A stretch of DNA of 64,000 bases from CAMFLJ01 sp963702555 (lineage in GTDB: Bacteria > Actinomycetota > Acidimicrobiia > Acidimicrobiales > Acidimicrobilacustridaceae). The translations under genes were made by a program, and so were the position numbers. Where the stretch lies: positions 372,001-436,000 of the forward strand of contig CAVPCW010000012.1 of the NCBI GenBank assembly GCA_963702555.1. Reading direction: 5' to 3'. Under the pieces are notes generated by a model, which saw only the letters and a program-made list of their open reading frames with translations, did no database searches and was not told the origin of the DNA. Below, one piece after another: positions 16,437 through 25,741 of this stretch. The first letter of the stretch is position 1. Every line of letters begins with the position of its first letter.

Positions 16437-17024
16437 ATGTCCGATGCCCCCGTCTCGCCCTCCGGCCCGGCCGGCCCGGAGCCCGACGGCCTCGTCGACG
16501 ACGCCGAGCCCATGTCGTTCGGGCGACGCTCCGGCCGGATCCTGGCGCTGGTGGTGGCCGTGGCCATCGCCGCCCTGTGGGCCTACGCCTTGTGGGGGCC
16601 CACCGAGAAGAACCCCCCGGGGCTGCTCTCGAACAAGGACTACGCGGTGCAGTTCCAGTCGATCTGCACCGAGACGGCGAACCAGATCGGTGCGCTGCCC
16701 CCGGCCTACGCGACCCGCGACGCCGGTGCCCGCTCCGAGGTCATCACCCAGGCCAACGGGTACCTCGACACCATGCTGGTGCGCCTCAGGGCCGTGGCCC
16801 CCGCCGCCGACCAGGGCGACGACGGCCGCATGACCCAGGAGTGGCTGGGCGACTGGCAGACCTACCTCGGCGACCGCCAGAACTACGTGGCGGCCCTGGC
16901 CGACGACCCCGACGCACGGTTCTTCGTGTCGGAGAAGGACAAGCGGCAGGTCACCGAGCCGATCGACTTCTTCGCCAAGTACAACGAGATGGAGAACTGC
17001 ATGACCCCCGGGGACCTGGCCTAG
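16437..17024 (+). CDS. Hypothetical single-pass membrane protein
   Basis: 195 residues of unknown function. A Pro/Asp-rich cytoplasmic N-terminus (1-30) is followed by RRSGR, a single transmembrane helix RILALVVAVAIAALWAYALW around 35-55, and a mostly helical extracytoplasmic domain with two cysteines (C in SICTETANQIG and in MENCMTPG), which could form a disulfide. ATG chosen; an in-frame GTG seven codons upstream is possible. It is divergent from tyrS and its TAG stop overlaps the TAG of the convergent Nudix gene within one CTAG. Confidence 0.7.
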   Translation: MSDAPVSPSGPAGPEPDGLVDDAEPMSFGRRSGRILALVVAVAIAALWAYALWGPTEKNPPGLLSNKDYAVQFQSICTETANQIGALPPAYATRDAGARSEVITQANGYLDTMLVRLRAVAPAADQGDDGRMTQEWLGDWQTYLGDRQNYVAALADDPDARFFVSEKDKRQVTEPIDFFAKYNEMENCMTPGDLA

Positions 17025-17659
17025 CCCTCCCCCGGCGCTCCCGCCTCCCGGCCCCCGAGCCGGCGGGCCAGGGCCAGCCCGCGGTCGGTGAGGCGGTGCA
17101 GGCTCTCGTCCGCACCGAGGCCGGAGAGCTCCGACGGCGTGACCCACCGCAGGGCCTGGGACTCGTGGTTCCCGACCACCGTCGCCCCGGCGGGCGCCAG
17201 CACCACGAACCGGATGTCGAGGTGGAGGTGCGGCGGCTCGGACGGAGGCCGGACCTCGTGGATGTCGAGGTCGACGGCGGGGACCACGACCTGCAGCCCC
17301 TCGATTCCCGTCTCCTCCGAGGCCTCGCGCAGGGCCGACGCCGCCAGGTTGGCGTCGCCGTCGAGGTGACCTCCCGGCTGCAGCCACTTCTGCAGCTTGG
17401 TGTGGAGCATCACGAGCACCCGCTCGGCCGCGGCGTCGACCACGAGCGCCGACCCGGTGAAGTGGCCCTCCTCACAAGTGCGCCACAGGGCGTCCGGGTG
17501 CCCGCCGGCGAAGGCGAGCATGGTGGACCGCACCTCGGCCTGGGCGGCATCGACCGCCTCGTAGGCCTCGAGGGCCTCGACCACCAGGGCGAGGTCCTCC
17601 GTGCGTTCCAGGTCGGACGACGCCACCAGGGCGGGGCGGGCGAGGGTGGGCTCGGTCAT
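17021..17659 (-). CDS. Nudix hydrolase
   Basis: 212 residues. The Nudix box is GGHLDGDANLAASALREASE followed by ETGIEG, around residues 110-135, with the REASEETG metal-binding core. An N-terminal helical region of about 60 residues precedes the fold. It hydrolyses a nucleoside diphosphate linked to another group; the substrate cannot be read. Its ATG overlaps the stop of the glycosylase gene as ATGA, so it is the last gene of the long arginine operon. A DNA repair or nucleotide clean-up role beside a glycosylase is an inference. Confidence 0.85.
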   Translation of the reverse strand: MTEPTLARPALVASSDLERTEDLALVVEALEAYEAVDAAQAEVRSTMLAFAGGHPDALWRTCEEGHFTGSALVVDAAAERVLVMLHTKLQKWLQPGGHLDGDANLAASALREASEETGIEGLQVVVPAVDLDIHEVRPPSEPPHLHLDIRFVVLAPAGATVVGNHESQALRWVTPSELSGLGADESLHRLTDRGLALARRLGGREAGAPGEG

Positions 17660-18291
17660 CGGGAGGCTCCGGGGGCACGGTCGGGTCGACCACGGCGGCG
17701 AGGCTGCGCCGGGCGGGACGAGACGTTGGGATCGTCGGGTACATACCACCGCCAGGGGTGCTCGACACCGGCCGAGAGCCCGATGCGGGTGCTCACCCCG
17801 GGCCGGGAGGGCGGCGGCGTGCCGTCGTCGACGATGGTGACGCCCCGTTCAGCGGCGACCAGGTCGGCGCCGTCGTGGGCCCCGTCGAGCCCGAACGCCT
17901 GGCACAGCTTGGCGGGGCCGTTGCACAGGTCGCGCTCCCGCCGGGCGGCGGTGCGGGCCAGGCGCATGGCGTCGAGGCCCTCCAGTGGCGCCGCCGCCCG
18001 CAGCAGCACGGCACCGGGCTCGCCGTCGCGGCCACAGACGGCATTGGCACACCAGTGCATGCCGTAGGTGAAGTACACGTACAGGTGGCCGGCGGGGCCG
18101 AACATCACCCGGGTGCGGGGGGTCTGCCCCCGGAAGGCGTGGCTGCCGGGGTCGTCGGCGCCGGTGTAGGCCTCGACCTCCACGATGCGGGCGGCCCGCC
18201 CGTCGTGGACGAGGACCTTGTTGAGCAGCTCGGGGGCGACCGTCCGCGGGTCGCGGGCGTAGAAGGGCCGGCGCAGCCGGCGCCCTCTCAT
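17656..18291 (-). CDS. DNA-3-methyladenine glycosylase (AAG/MPG family)
   Basis: Excises alkylated purines from DNA in base excision repair. The 211-residue protein shows FYARDPRTVAPELLNKVLV, the catalytic-loop region IVEVEAYTGADDPGSHAFRG with the conserved Glu, VMFGPAGHLYVYFTYGMHWC, and LCNGPAKLCQAFGL, all typical of the family. It starts with an ATG that overlaps the argH stop (ATGA) and ends in ATGA overlap with the Nudix gene. The last 20 or so residues are Arg/Pro-rich. Confidence 0.92.
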   Translation of the reverse strand: MRGRRLRRPFYARDPRTVAPELLNKVLVHDGRAARIVEVEAYTGADDPGSHAFRGQTPRTRVMFGPAGHLYVYFTYGMHWCANAVCGRDGEPGAVLLRAAAPLEGLDAMRLARTAARRERDLCNGPAKLCQAFGLDGAHDGADLVAAERGVTIVDDGTPPPSRPGVSTRIGLSAGVEHPWRWYVPDDPNVSSRPAQPRRRGRPDRAPGASR

Positions 18292-19670
18292 CCCTGCCAG
18301 CGGGTGCGGTCGGCGGTGAGCCGGTCGGCGAAGGCACTCAGCTGGGCGGCGACGGGCTCGGGCCCGGCGCCACCGGGGGTGGTGCGGCGCCGCACGGCGG
18401 TGCCCCGGTCGAGGAGGAAGAGGGCGTCGGGGCCCAGCTCGGGCGAGGCCTCGACCAGCTCGCGCAGGGCGATGCCCTCGTCGAGGCTCTGGCGCACGAG
18501 CGTGCCGACCACGGCGTGGGCCTCGCGGAACGGCATGCCGCCCGCCACCAGGTGCTCGGCCAGGTCGGTGGCGGCCGAGGTCGGCGCATCGGCCGCCTCG
18601 GCCATGGCGTCGAGGCGGAACGTGGACGAGGCGAGCAGGCCGGTCATCGCCGACAGGGCCAGCACCACGGTGTCGAGGGAGTCGAAGAACGGCTCCTTGT
18701 CCTCCTGCAGGTCGCGGTTGTAGGCGAGCGGGAGGGCCTTGAGGGTGGCGAGCAGGCCGGTGAGATTGCCGATGAGGCGGCCGGTCTTGCCCCGGGTGAG
18801 CTCGGCGATGTCGGGGTTCTTCTTCTGCGGGAGCATCGACGATCCGGTGGAGTAGGCGTCGGCCAGCCCGAGGAAGCCGAACTCGTCGGTCGACCACAGG
18901 ATGATCTCCTCGGCGAGGCGCGACAGGTGCACGCCGAGCAGGGCCAGGTCGAAGAGCCCCTCGGCCACGAAGTCGCGGTCGCTGACGGCGTCGAGTGAGT
19001 TGGGGAACACGCCGGCGAAGCCCAGGTCGGCGGCGGTGCCGGCCGGATCGAGCGGGAGCGACGAGCCGGCCAGGGCCCCGGCACCCAACGGCGAGACGTC
19101 GAGGCGGCGGATGGTGTCGGCGAGCCGATCGAGGTCGCGCGACAGGGCCCAGGCGTGGGCCAGGAGGTGGTGGGCCAGCAGCACGGGCTGGGCCCGCTGC
19201 AGGTGGGTGTAGCCGGGGAGGTAGGCGTCGCCGGCCTCGACCGCCCGGTCGTGGAGGACCTGCTGGAGGCCGAGCACCCGCTCGGCCACGACGGCCAGCT
19301 CGCGCTTGGCGAACAGGCGCAGGTCGGTGGCCACCTGGTCGTTGCGGCTGCGGCCGGTGTGGAGCTTGCCTCCCGCCGGGCCGGCCAGCTCGGTGACCCG
19401 CCGCTCGACCGCGGTGTGGATGTCCTCGTCAGAAGGGAGGAACACCAGCTCCCCCGCCGCCAGCTCGGCCTCGACCGCGTCGAGGGCGGCGAGCACGTCG
19501 TCGCGCTCGGCGTCGGTGAGGATGCCGCCGCGGGCCAGGCCGCGGACGTGCGCCCGCGACCCGGCGATGTCGTCACCCGCGAGGCGGGCGTCGAACGGGA
19601 GGCTGACGGTGAAGGCCATCAGCTCCTCGGCGGGACCGCCTTCGAAGCGGCCGTGCCACAACGTGCTCAT
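18288..19670 (-). CDS. argH: Argininosuccinate lyase
   Basis: Last step of arginine synthesis, cleaving argininosuccinate to arginine and fumarate. The 460 residues include the N-terminal LWHGRFEGGPAEELMAFTVS, HTGRSRNDQVATDLRLF, the signature GSSMLPQKKNPD with the catalytic serine of the flexible loop, and LAYNRDLQEDKEPFFD. Length is normal. It begins nine bases after argG and ends in ATGA overlap with the glycosylase gene. Confidence 0.97.
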   Translation of the reverse strand: MSTLWHGRFEGGPAEELMAFTVSLPFDARLAGDDIAGSRAHVRGLARGGILTDAERDDVLAALDAVEAELAAGELVFLPSDEDIHTAVERRVTELAGPAGGKLHTGRSRNDQVATDLRLFAKRELAVVAERVLGLQQVLHDRAVEAGDAYLPGYTHLQRAQPVLLAHHLLAHAWALSRDLDRLADTIRRLDVSPLGAGALAGSSLPLDPAGTAADLGFAGVFPNSLDAVSDRDFVAEGLFDLALLGVHLSRLAEEIILWSTDEFGFLGLADAYSTGSSMLPQKKNPDIAELTRGKTGRLIGNLTGLLATLKALPLAYNRDLQEDKEPFFDSLDTVVLALSAMTGLLASSTFRLDAMAEAADAPTSAATDLAEHLVAGGMPFREAHAVVGTLVRQSLDEGIALRELVEASPELGPDALFLLDRGTAVRRRTTPGGAGPEPVAAQLSAFADRLTADRTRWQG

Positions 19671-19679
19671 GGACCGACC

Positions 19680-20909
19680 TCAGTCGTTGGTGGCGCCGGA
19701 CACCGAGGGAGGCGTGCCGGGCGTGGAGGCCGACTGCTTGGCGGCCCACGTCTCGATGCCGAGCCCCCAGAGCTTCACGAAGCCCTCGGAGTCGGCGTGG
19801 TTGAAGGTGTCGGCGGCGTCGTAGGTGGCCAGGCCGTAGTCGTAGAGGCTGTGCGGGCTGCGACGACCGACCACGTAGCAGCGGCCGGGCTCGAGGCGCA
19901 GGCGCACCTCACCGGTGACGAAGCGCTGGGTGGAGTCGAAGAAGGCGTCGAGGGCCTCCTTCAGCGGCGAGTACCACATGCCGTCGTAGACGAGGTCGGC
20001 GAAGCGGCCTTCGAGGCGCTGCTTCTCGTGCATGGTGTCGCGCTCGAGGGTGATGGTCTCGAGGTCCTTGTGGGCCTCGATGAGGGCGAGGGCCCCGGGT
20101 GCCTCGTAGGTCTCGCGGCTCTTGATGCCGACCCGCCGGTTCTCGACCATGTCGAGTCGGCCCCAGCCGTAGCCGCCGACGATGTCGTTCATCTCCACGA
20201 CGAGCTCGTGCAGCGGGAGGAGGCGGCCGTCGATCGAGACGGGCACGCCCTGCTCGAAGCCCACCACGACCTCGCGGGACTCCGAGGCCTTGACCGTGGT
20301 CATGCTCCACACGCCCTCCGGCGGGCGGGCCCACGGGTCCTCCATCTCGCCGCACTCGATGGCACGGCCCCAGAGGTTGTCGTCGATGGAGTACAGCTTC
20401 TCCTTGGTGGCGAGCACCGGGATGTCGTGGGCCTCGGCGTACTCGATCGACATCTCGCGGGTCATGCCCCAGTTGCGCACCGGGGCCAGGATCTCGAGGT
20501 CGGGGGCGAGGGCGCGGGTGGCGACCTCGAAGCGGACCTGGTCGTTGCCCTTGCCGGTGCAGCCGTGGGCCACGGCGTCGGCGCCGTGGTAGCGGGCAGC
20601 GGCCACCAGGTGGCGCACGATGACGGGCCGCGACAGCGCGGACACCAGCGGGTAGCGGCCCTCGTAGAGGGCGTTGGCCTTCAGGGACGGCACGAGGAAG
20701 TCGCGGGCGAACTCCTCACGGCAGTCGACCACGATGGCCTCGACGGCACCGGCGGCGAACGCCTTGGCCTGCAGGCCCTCCCAGTCGCCCTCCTGCCCGA
20801 GGTTGCAGGCCACGGTGATGACCTCGACGCCGTAGTTCTCGATCATCCAGCGCACGGCCACGGACGTGTCGAGGCCACCGCTGTAGGCCAGGACCACTCG
20901 CTTCGCCAT
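19680..20909 (-). CDS. argG: Argininosuccinate synthase
   Basis: Joins citrulline and aspartate with ATP. The 409-residue protein begins MAKRVVLAYSGGLDTSVAV, containing the SGGLDTS pyrophosphate-binding motif, followed by VAHGCTGKGNDQVRFE. The ATG has a GAAGGAACGAACGAAG purine-rich site upstream, and a 49-base gap separates it from argR. A C-terminal tail of about 15 residues is low complexity. Confidence 0.97.
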   Translation of the reverse strand: MAKRVVLAYSGGLDTSVAVRWMIENYGVEVITVACNLGQEGDWEGLQAKAFAAGAVEAIVVDCREEFARDFLVPSLKANALYEGRYPLVSALSRPVIVRHLVAAARYHGADAVAHGCTGKGNDQVRFEVATRALAPDLEILAPVRNWGMTREMSIEYAEAHDIPVLATKEKLYSIDDNLWGRAIECGEMEDPWARPPEGVWSMTTVKASESREVVVGFEQGVPVSIDGRLLPLHELVVEMNDIVGGYGWGRLDMVENRRVGIKSRETYEAPGALALIEAHKDLETITLERDTMHEKQRLEGRFADLVYDGMWYSPLKEALDAFFDSTQRFVTGEVRLRLEPGRCYVVGRRSPHSLYDYGLATYDAADTFNHADSEGFVKLWGLGIETWAAKQSASTPGTPPSVSGATND

Positions 20910-20958
20910 CTTCGTTCGTTCCTTCGGTCGGGGTTCGGGGGGGGTTCGTACGGGACGG

Positions 20959-21453
20959 TCAGAGACCGGCCAGGTCACTGAGGCGCTGGGCCATGGCCGC
21001 GCCTCCGAGGTCGGACGCCACGACCACGAGGATCGTGTCGTCGCCGGCGACGGTGCCGAGGGCCCCGGGCATGCCGGAGCGGTCGAGGGCCGAGGCGACG
21101 ACGTGGGCCGACCCGGGAGGGGTGCGGACCACGACGAGGTTGTCGGAGTGTGCCACCTCGACCACCCAGTCGCCGAAGACTCGGCGAAGGTGGTCCTCCG
21201 GGGCGAGCTGCTCCTTGGGCAGGGCCGGGATGGCGTAGGCGGTCTCGCCCCCGGGCATGCGCACCTTGATGGCGCCGAGCTCCTCGAGGTCGCGCGAGAC
21301 GGTGGCCTGGGTGGCGGCCACACCCTCGGCGGCCAGCAGCTCGACGAGGGCGGCCTGGTTGGGGACGGCCTGGGCCTCGATGAGCTTGCCCACGAGGTAC
21401 TGGCGCTGGGTCTTGCCCAGCTTGGCGGGCTCCTTGGCCTTGTCGGTGGTCAT
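20959..21453 (-). CDS. argR: Arginine repressor
   Basis: Arginine-dependent hexameric repressor of arginine biosynthesis. The 164 residues comprise an N-terminal winged helix (QRQYLVGKLIEAQAVPNQAA, then ATQATVSRDLEELGAIKVR) and a C-terminal arginine-binding/oligomerisation domain (ALGTVAGDDTILVVVASDL). Its ATG overlaps the argF stop as ATGA. The likely target operator is the inverted repeat in front of argC at 26803-26816, which would make the operon autoregulated. Confidence 0.95.
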   Translation of the reverse strand: MTTDKAKEPAKLGKTQRQYLVGKLIEAQAVPNQAALVELLAAEGVAATQATVSRDLEELGAIKVRMPGGETAYAIPALPKEQLAPEDHLRRVFGDWVVEVAHSDNLVVVRTPPGSAHVVASALDRSGMPGALGTVAGDDTILVVVASDLGGAAMAQRLSDLAGL

Positions 21454-22349
21454 CGGTGCTCCAGCAGCCAGGCGAGCGCGCCGCGGGCGGCGTGCATGCG
21501 GTTGGTGGCCTGGGGCCAGACCCGGCTGTGGGGGCCCTCGAGCACCTCGCTCGAGACCTCTTCGCCGCGGTGGGCCGGCAGGCAGTGCAGGAAGACGGCA
21601 CCCTCGGCGGTGCCGACCATCAGGGCCTCGTCGACGGTGAAGCCGGTGAACGCCTCACGGCGGTGGCCGGCCTCGGCCTCCTGACCCATGGATGCCCACA
21701 CGTCGGTGTAGACGGCGTCGACGCCCTCCACGGCCTCGGTGGGGTCATGGGTGTAGGCCGGCTCGACCCCAGCGGCACGGATGCGGGCCATGTCGGAGGT
21801 GGACATCTCGTAGCCGGCGGGGGTGGCGATGCGGACCTGCATGCCCACCATCCCCGCGGCCAGGGCGAGGCTGCGGGCCACGTTGTTGCCGTCGCCCACG
21901 TAGGCGATGGTGCGCCCGGCGAGGGCGTCGACCCCGCCGAACTCGTCGGCGAGGGTGAGCAGGTCGGCGAGGGCCTGCAGCGGGTGGGCGTCGTCGGAGA
22001 GCATGTTCACGACCGGCACCGTGGACACCGCGACCATGCGCTCGAGCTTGGCGTGCTCGAACACCCGGGCCCCGATGGCCGCGTGGTAGCAGCACAGGGT
22101 GCGGGTGACGTCCTCGACGCTCTCGCGGACATCGAGGCCGACCTCGTCAGGGCGGATGGTGAGGGGGTGGCCGCCGAGCTGCACGACGGCCATCTCCATG
22201 GAGTTGCGGGTGCGGGCCGACGGCTTCTCGAACAGCAGCGCCATGCCCTGGCCCTCGAGGGAGCGGGGCACGGTGGGCGCGGCGCCGAACGCCAGGACCG
22301 TGCGCAGCTCGTCGGGGCTGAGGTCGTCGATGTCGAGGAGGTGCCTCAC
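21450..22349 (-). CDS. argF: Ornithine carbamoyltransferase
   Basis: Forms citrulline from ornithine and carbamoyl phosphate. The 299-residue protein has the carbamoyl-phosphate site EKPSARTRNSMEMA near residue 45, the ornithine region HPLQALADLLTL, and the C-terminal HCLPAHRGEEVSSEV. The GTG start is chosen because it overlaps the argD stop as GTGA and the protein then begins at the family's usual place. Carbamoyl phosphate comes from CarAB, encoded at the right end of the window. Confidence 0.96.
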   Translation of the reverse strand: MRHLLDIDDLSPDELRTVLAFGAAPTVPRSLEGQGMALLFEKPSARTRNSMEMAVVQLGGHPLTIRPDEVGLDVRESVEDVTRTLCCYHAAIGARVFEHAKLERMVAVSTVPVVNMLSDDAHPLQALADLLTLADEFGGVDALAGRTIAYVGDGNNVARSLALAAGMVGMQVRIATPAGYEMSTSDMARIRAAGVEPAYTHDPTEAVEGVDAVYTDVWASMGQEAEAGHRREAFTGFTVDEALMVGTAEGAVFLHCLPAHRGEEVSSEVLEGPHSRVWPQATNRMHAARGALAWLLEHR

Positions 22350-23569
22350 GGGGTGACCTCCGCCAGGCGGCCCCCGATGAGGGTCGTGAGCAGGGCGACG
22401 GCCTCGTCGATGTCGTCGTTGGAGACGTTGAGCGGCGGGGCGAGGCGCAGCGACGTCGGCGACACCGCATTCAGCACCAGGCCGGCGTCGAGCGCGTCGG
22501 CAGCGACCAGCCGGGCGTCGATGCCCTCGGCCAGCTGGGCGGCGAGCAGGAGGCCGAGGCCCCGCACCTCGACCACGCCGGGGACGACCTCGAGCTGGTG
22601 GCGGAGCCGGGAGCCGGCGTGCTCGGCCAGCTGGGGGGCGTTGTCGCGCTCCATCACCGCCAGGGTGGCCCGGGCCGCCGCGGCGGCGAGGGGCTGGCCT
22701 CCGAAGGTGGTGGCGTGGTCGCCGGGCTCGAAGGCGGCGGCGACGTCGCGGCGGGCCCAGCACGCCCCGATGGGCATGCCGTTGCCGAGGGCCTTCGCCA
22801 TCGTGACGACGTCGGGCTCGACACCGAAGTGCTGGAAGCCGAACCACTCGCCGGTGCGGCCGAGGCCGGTCTGGACCTCGTCGACCATGAACAGCAGGCC
22901 CCGCTCGTCGCACAGGCGGCGCACGCCTTCGAAGTACTCGGCGGTGGCCGGGTTCACGCCGCCCTCGCCCTGCACGGGCTCGAGCAGCACGGCCGCGACC
23001 GACGGGTCGATGGCGGCCTCGAGGGCCTCGAGGTCGTTCCAGGGCACGTGCCGGAAGCCCTCGGGCAGGGGCTGGAAGGCCTCCCACTTCTGGGGCTGAC
23101 CGGTGGCGTGCAGCGCCGCGAGCGTGCGGCCGTGGAACGAGCCGAAGGCGCTGATGACCTGGTACTTCCCGTGGCCGCCGTACTTCCTTGCCAGCTTGAT
23201 GGCGCACTCGTTGGCCTCGGCGCCCGAGTTGGAGAAGAACACCTGGCCACCGCCGCCGAGGAGGCGGTCGAGGGTGATGGCGACCTCCTCCCCCGGGATG
23301 GTGCCGAACAGGTTCGAGACGTGCACGAGCGTGCGGGCCTGTTCGGCCACGGCATCGGCCACCTCGGGGTGGGAGTGGCCCAGCCCGCACACGGCGATGC
23401 CGGCGAGGAAGTCGAGGTACTCCTTGCCGTCGCGGTCCCACAGGCGGCTGCCCTCGCCCCGGACGAACTGCACCATGGGCGCGCCGTAGGTGGGCATGAA
23501 CGGGCAGTGGTCGAGCCCCGGAGGGGCGCCCATCGCCTCGGCATGCGGATGGTGATGGACCTCGGTCAC
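22346..23569 (-). CDS. argD: Acetylornithine aminotransferase
   Basis: PLP-dependent transamination of N-acetylglutamate semialdehyde to N-acetylornithine. The 407 residues show FFSNSGAEANECAIKLARK, FHGRTLAALHATGQ, the cofactor aspartate in LLFMVDEVQTGLGRTG, and the Schiff-base lysine in VVTMAKALGNGMPIGA. The GTG start overlaps the argB stop (GTGA). The stretch PTYGAPMVQFVRGEGSRLWD near residue 28 matches the usual N-terminus. Confidence 0.96.
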   Translation of the reverse strand: MTEVHHHPHAEAMGAPPGLDHCPFMPTYGAPMVQFVRGEGSRLWDRDGKEYLDFLAGIAVCGLGHSHPEVADAVAEQARTLVHVSNLFGTIPGEEVAITLDRLLGGGGQVFFSNSGAEANECAIKLARKYGGHGKYQVISAFGSFHGRTLAALHATGQPQKWEAFQPLPEGFRHVPWNDLEALEAAIDPSVAAVLLEPVQGEGGVNPATAEYFEGVRRLCDERGLLFMVDEVQTGLGRTGEWFGFQHFGVEPDVVTMAKALGNGMPIGACWARRDVAAAFEPGDHATTFGGQPLAAAAARATLAVMERDNAPQLAEHAGSRLRHQLEVVPGVVEVRGLGLLLAAQLAEGIDARLVAADALDAGLVLNAVSPTSLRLAPPLNVSNDDIDEAVALLTTLIGGRLAEVTP

Positions 23570-24488
23570 GAGAGCTCCTCGGAGGACGTGGTGATCATGG
23601 TGCCGACGCCGGCGTCGGGTGAACAGCTCGAGCAGGACGACGTGCGGGACGCGGCCGTCGAGGAGGTGGGCCGACGGCACGCCGGCCGAGAGCGCCTCGA
23701 GGCACGCCTCGATCTTGGGGATCATGCCGCCGGAGAGGACACCGGTGCGCGATGAGCTCGGCGATCTCGGCGGTGTCGGTGGCGGTGATGAGGCTGGTCG
23801 GGTCGGCGACGTCGCGCAGCAGCCCGGCGATGTCGGTGAGGTAGATGACCTTCTCGGCCTCGAGCGCACCGGCCAGGGCGCCGGCCACTGCGTCGGCGTT
23901 GATGTTGTAGGCCTGGCCCGCCAGGTCGGCGCCGATGGTGGACACCACAGGGATGAGGTCCTGGGCGAGCAACGACTGCACGATCGCCGGGTTCACGTTC
24001 TTGACGTCGCCGACGAAGCCGAGCTCGGGGTGCCGCAGGCCGGCCTCGATCAGCCCGGCGTCCTCACCCGAGAGGCCGACGGCGAGCGGGCCGTGGGTGT
24101 TGATGGCGGCGACGATGTCGCGGTTGACCTTGCCGACCAGCACCATGCGGGCGATGTCGAGGGTCTCGGCGTCGGTGACGCGGAGGCCGTCGCGGAACTC
24201 GGACTCCTTGCCGAGCCGCTTCATGAGGTCGCCGATCTGGGGGCCACCGCCGTGGACGACGACGACGCGGATGCCGACCGAGTGCAGCAGCACGATGTCG
24301 GCGGCGAAGCTCTCGGCGAGGGCCGGGTCGGTCATGGCGTTGCCGCCGTACTTCACGACGACGGTGGTGCCGAAGAACTGTCGGATGTAGGGCAGCGCCT
24401 CGATGAGCACCTCGGTGGTGTTCACGTCGGCGGCAGCCGGGGCCATGGGCGCGGACGCCCCCGGCTTCGATGGCTCCGAGCCGCTCAC
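23566..24488 (-). CDS. argB: Acetylglutamate kinase; two apparent single-base frameshifts
   Basis: Phosphorylates N-acetylglutamate, usually the arginine-inhibited step. The protein reads SGSEPSKPGASAPMAP, then EALPYIRQFFGTTVVVKYGG, VVVHGGGPQIGDLMKRLG and VIYLTDIAGLL. The frame is lost near 23748 (ATCGCGCACC for ATCGCCACC, restoring LIATGVLSGGMIPKIEA) and near 23618 (TTCACCCGACGCC for TTCACCGACGCC, restoring LFTDAGVGTMITTSSEELS). Removing both extra bases gives exactly 307 codons and a TGA that overlaps the argD GTG. I treat it as intact with sequence errors. The GTG start overlaps the argJ stop. Confidence 0.9.
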
Positions 24489-25649
24489 GACGTGCCCATG
24501 TTCTCGTCGATGTAGGCGTGGGTGAGGTCGTTGGTGAGGATCTGGCCCCGACCGGCGCCCAGGCCGAGGTCGGCGACGATGTCGAGGTGGCGGCCCTCCA
24601 TGTGGGCGGCCACGGCCTCGGCGTCGTGGGGGACGTCGACCGCGCCACGGCAGACCTCGATGCCGCCGTAGCGACACCCGGAACAGCGCGGGGTCGAAGT
24701 GGATGCCGCACGAGCCGAGGTCGCTGGCGATGCGGCCCCAGTAGGGGTCCTTGCCGTACCAGGAGCACTTCACCAGCTGGCTGCGGGACACCGCGCGGGC
24801 CCCGATGAGCGCCTCCTCGTCGGAGTGGGCGCCCACGACCTGGAAGCGCACCACCTTGGTGGCGCCCTCGGCGTCGCCGGCCATCTGCCCGGCGAGGTCG
24901 GCGCACGCCTCGGCCACCGCGGCGTCGAGCGCCGCCTGCGGCACCGGGCCGGCGAGGCCGCTGGCCAGCAGGAGCACGGTGTCGTTGGTGGAGGTGCAGC
25001 CGTCGACGTCGAGGGCGTTGAACGAGTCGGCCACGCCGTGGGTGAGGGCCGCCTTGAGCTGCTCCGGGGTGGCCTGGGCGTCGGTGGTGAGCACGGCGAG
25101 CATCGTGGCCATGTTCGGCGAGAGCATCGCCGCCCCCTTGGCCATGCCGCCGACGGTGAAGCCCTCGCCCTGCACCACGACCTGCTTGGCGTGGGTGTCG
25201 GTGGTCATGATGGCGGTGGCCGCCGCCGCTCCCCCATCGGCCGACCGGGCGGCGACGAGGGCGGGGATGGCGCCGCTGATGGTCTCGATCGGCATGGGGA
25301 TGCCGATGAGGCCGGTGGAGCAGACGAGCACCTGGTGGCGGTCGACGCCGAGCTCGGCGGCGACGGTGGCGCACATCTCGACGGCGTCGCGCATGCCGGC
25401 CTCGCCGGTGGCGGCGTTGGCGTTGCCGCTGTTGAGCACGACCGCCACGACCTCACCGGCCCCGGCGCGCAGGTGCTCCTTGCTGATCTGCACGGGTGCG
25501 GCGGTCATGAGGTTGCGGGTGAACACGCCCGCGGCGGCGACAGGACGGCCGTCGGCCGTGGCCACGAGCGAGAGGTCGGGGGCACCCGACGCCTTGATGC
25601 CGGCGGCGATGCCGGCGGCGACGAAGCCCGGTGCGGCGGTGACGCTCAT
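24485..25649 (-). CDS. argJ: Glutamate N-acetyltransferase / N-acetylglutamate synthase; one apparent frameshift
   Basis: Recycles the acetyl group from acetylornithine to glutamate. The proenzyme cleaves itself before a threonine in SPNMATMLAVLTTD. Other family marks are VLNSGNANAATGEAGM, VCSTGLIGIPMP and DVDGCTSTNDTVLLLASG. The frame shifts near 24671 (CGGGTGTCGCTACGGCGG, one base too many for RVSYGG). After correction it has 388 codons and ends NMGTS, its TGA overlapping the argB GTG. ATG start with GGAGGT seven bases upstream. Confidence 0.92.
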
Positions 25650-25741
25650 CGGGGCGTACCTCCGACGGGGGAACAGATCCTCGGCGCAGCGCCCCGATGA
25701 CCGTTGACGGCAGTGCTCTCTGGCTCGCTTCGCTCGCTCAT
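25646..25741 (-). CDS. Candidate 31-residue ORF coupled between argC and argJ
   Basis: The ATG overlaps the argC stop as ATGA and its own TGA overlaps the argJ ATG as ATGA, so it exactly fills the argC-argJ gap. It would encode MSERSEPESTAVNGHRGAAP plus 11 residues. I see no domain or membrane segment. It could be a translational bridge that delivers ribosomes to argJ, or chance. The GGAGGT for argJ lies within it. Confidence 0.35.
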   Translation of the reverse strand: MSERSEPESTAVNGHRGAAPRICSPVGGTPR

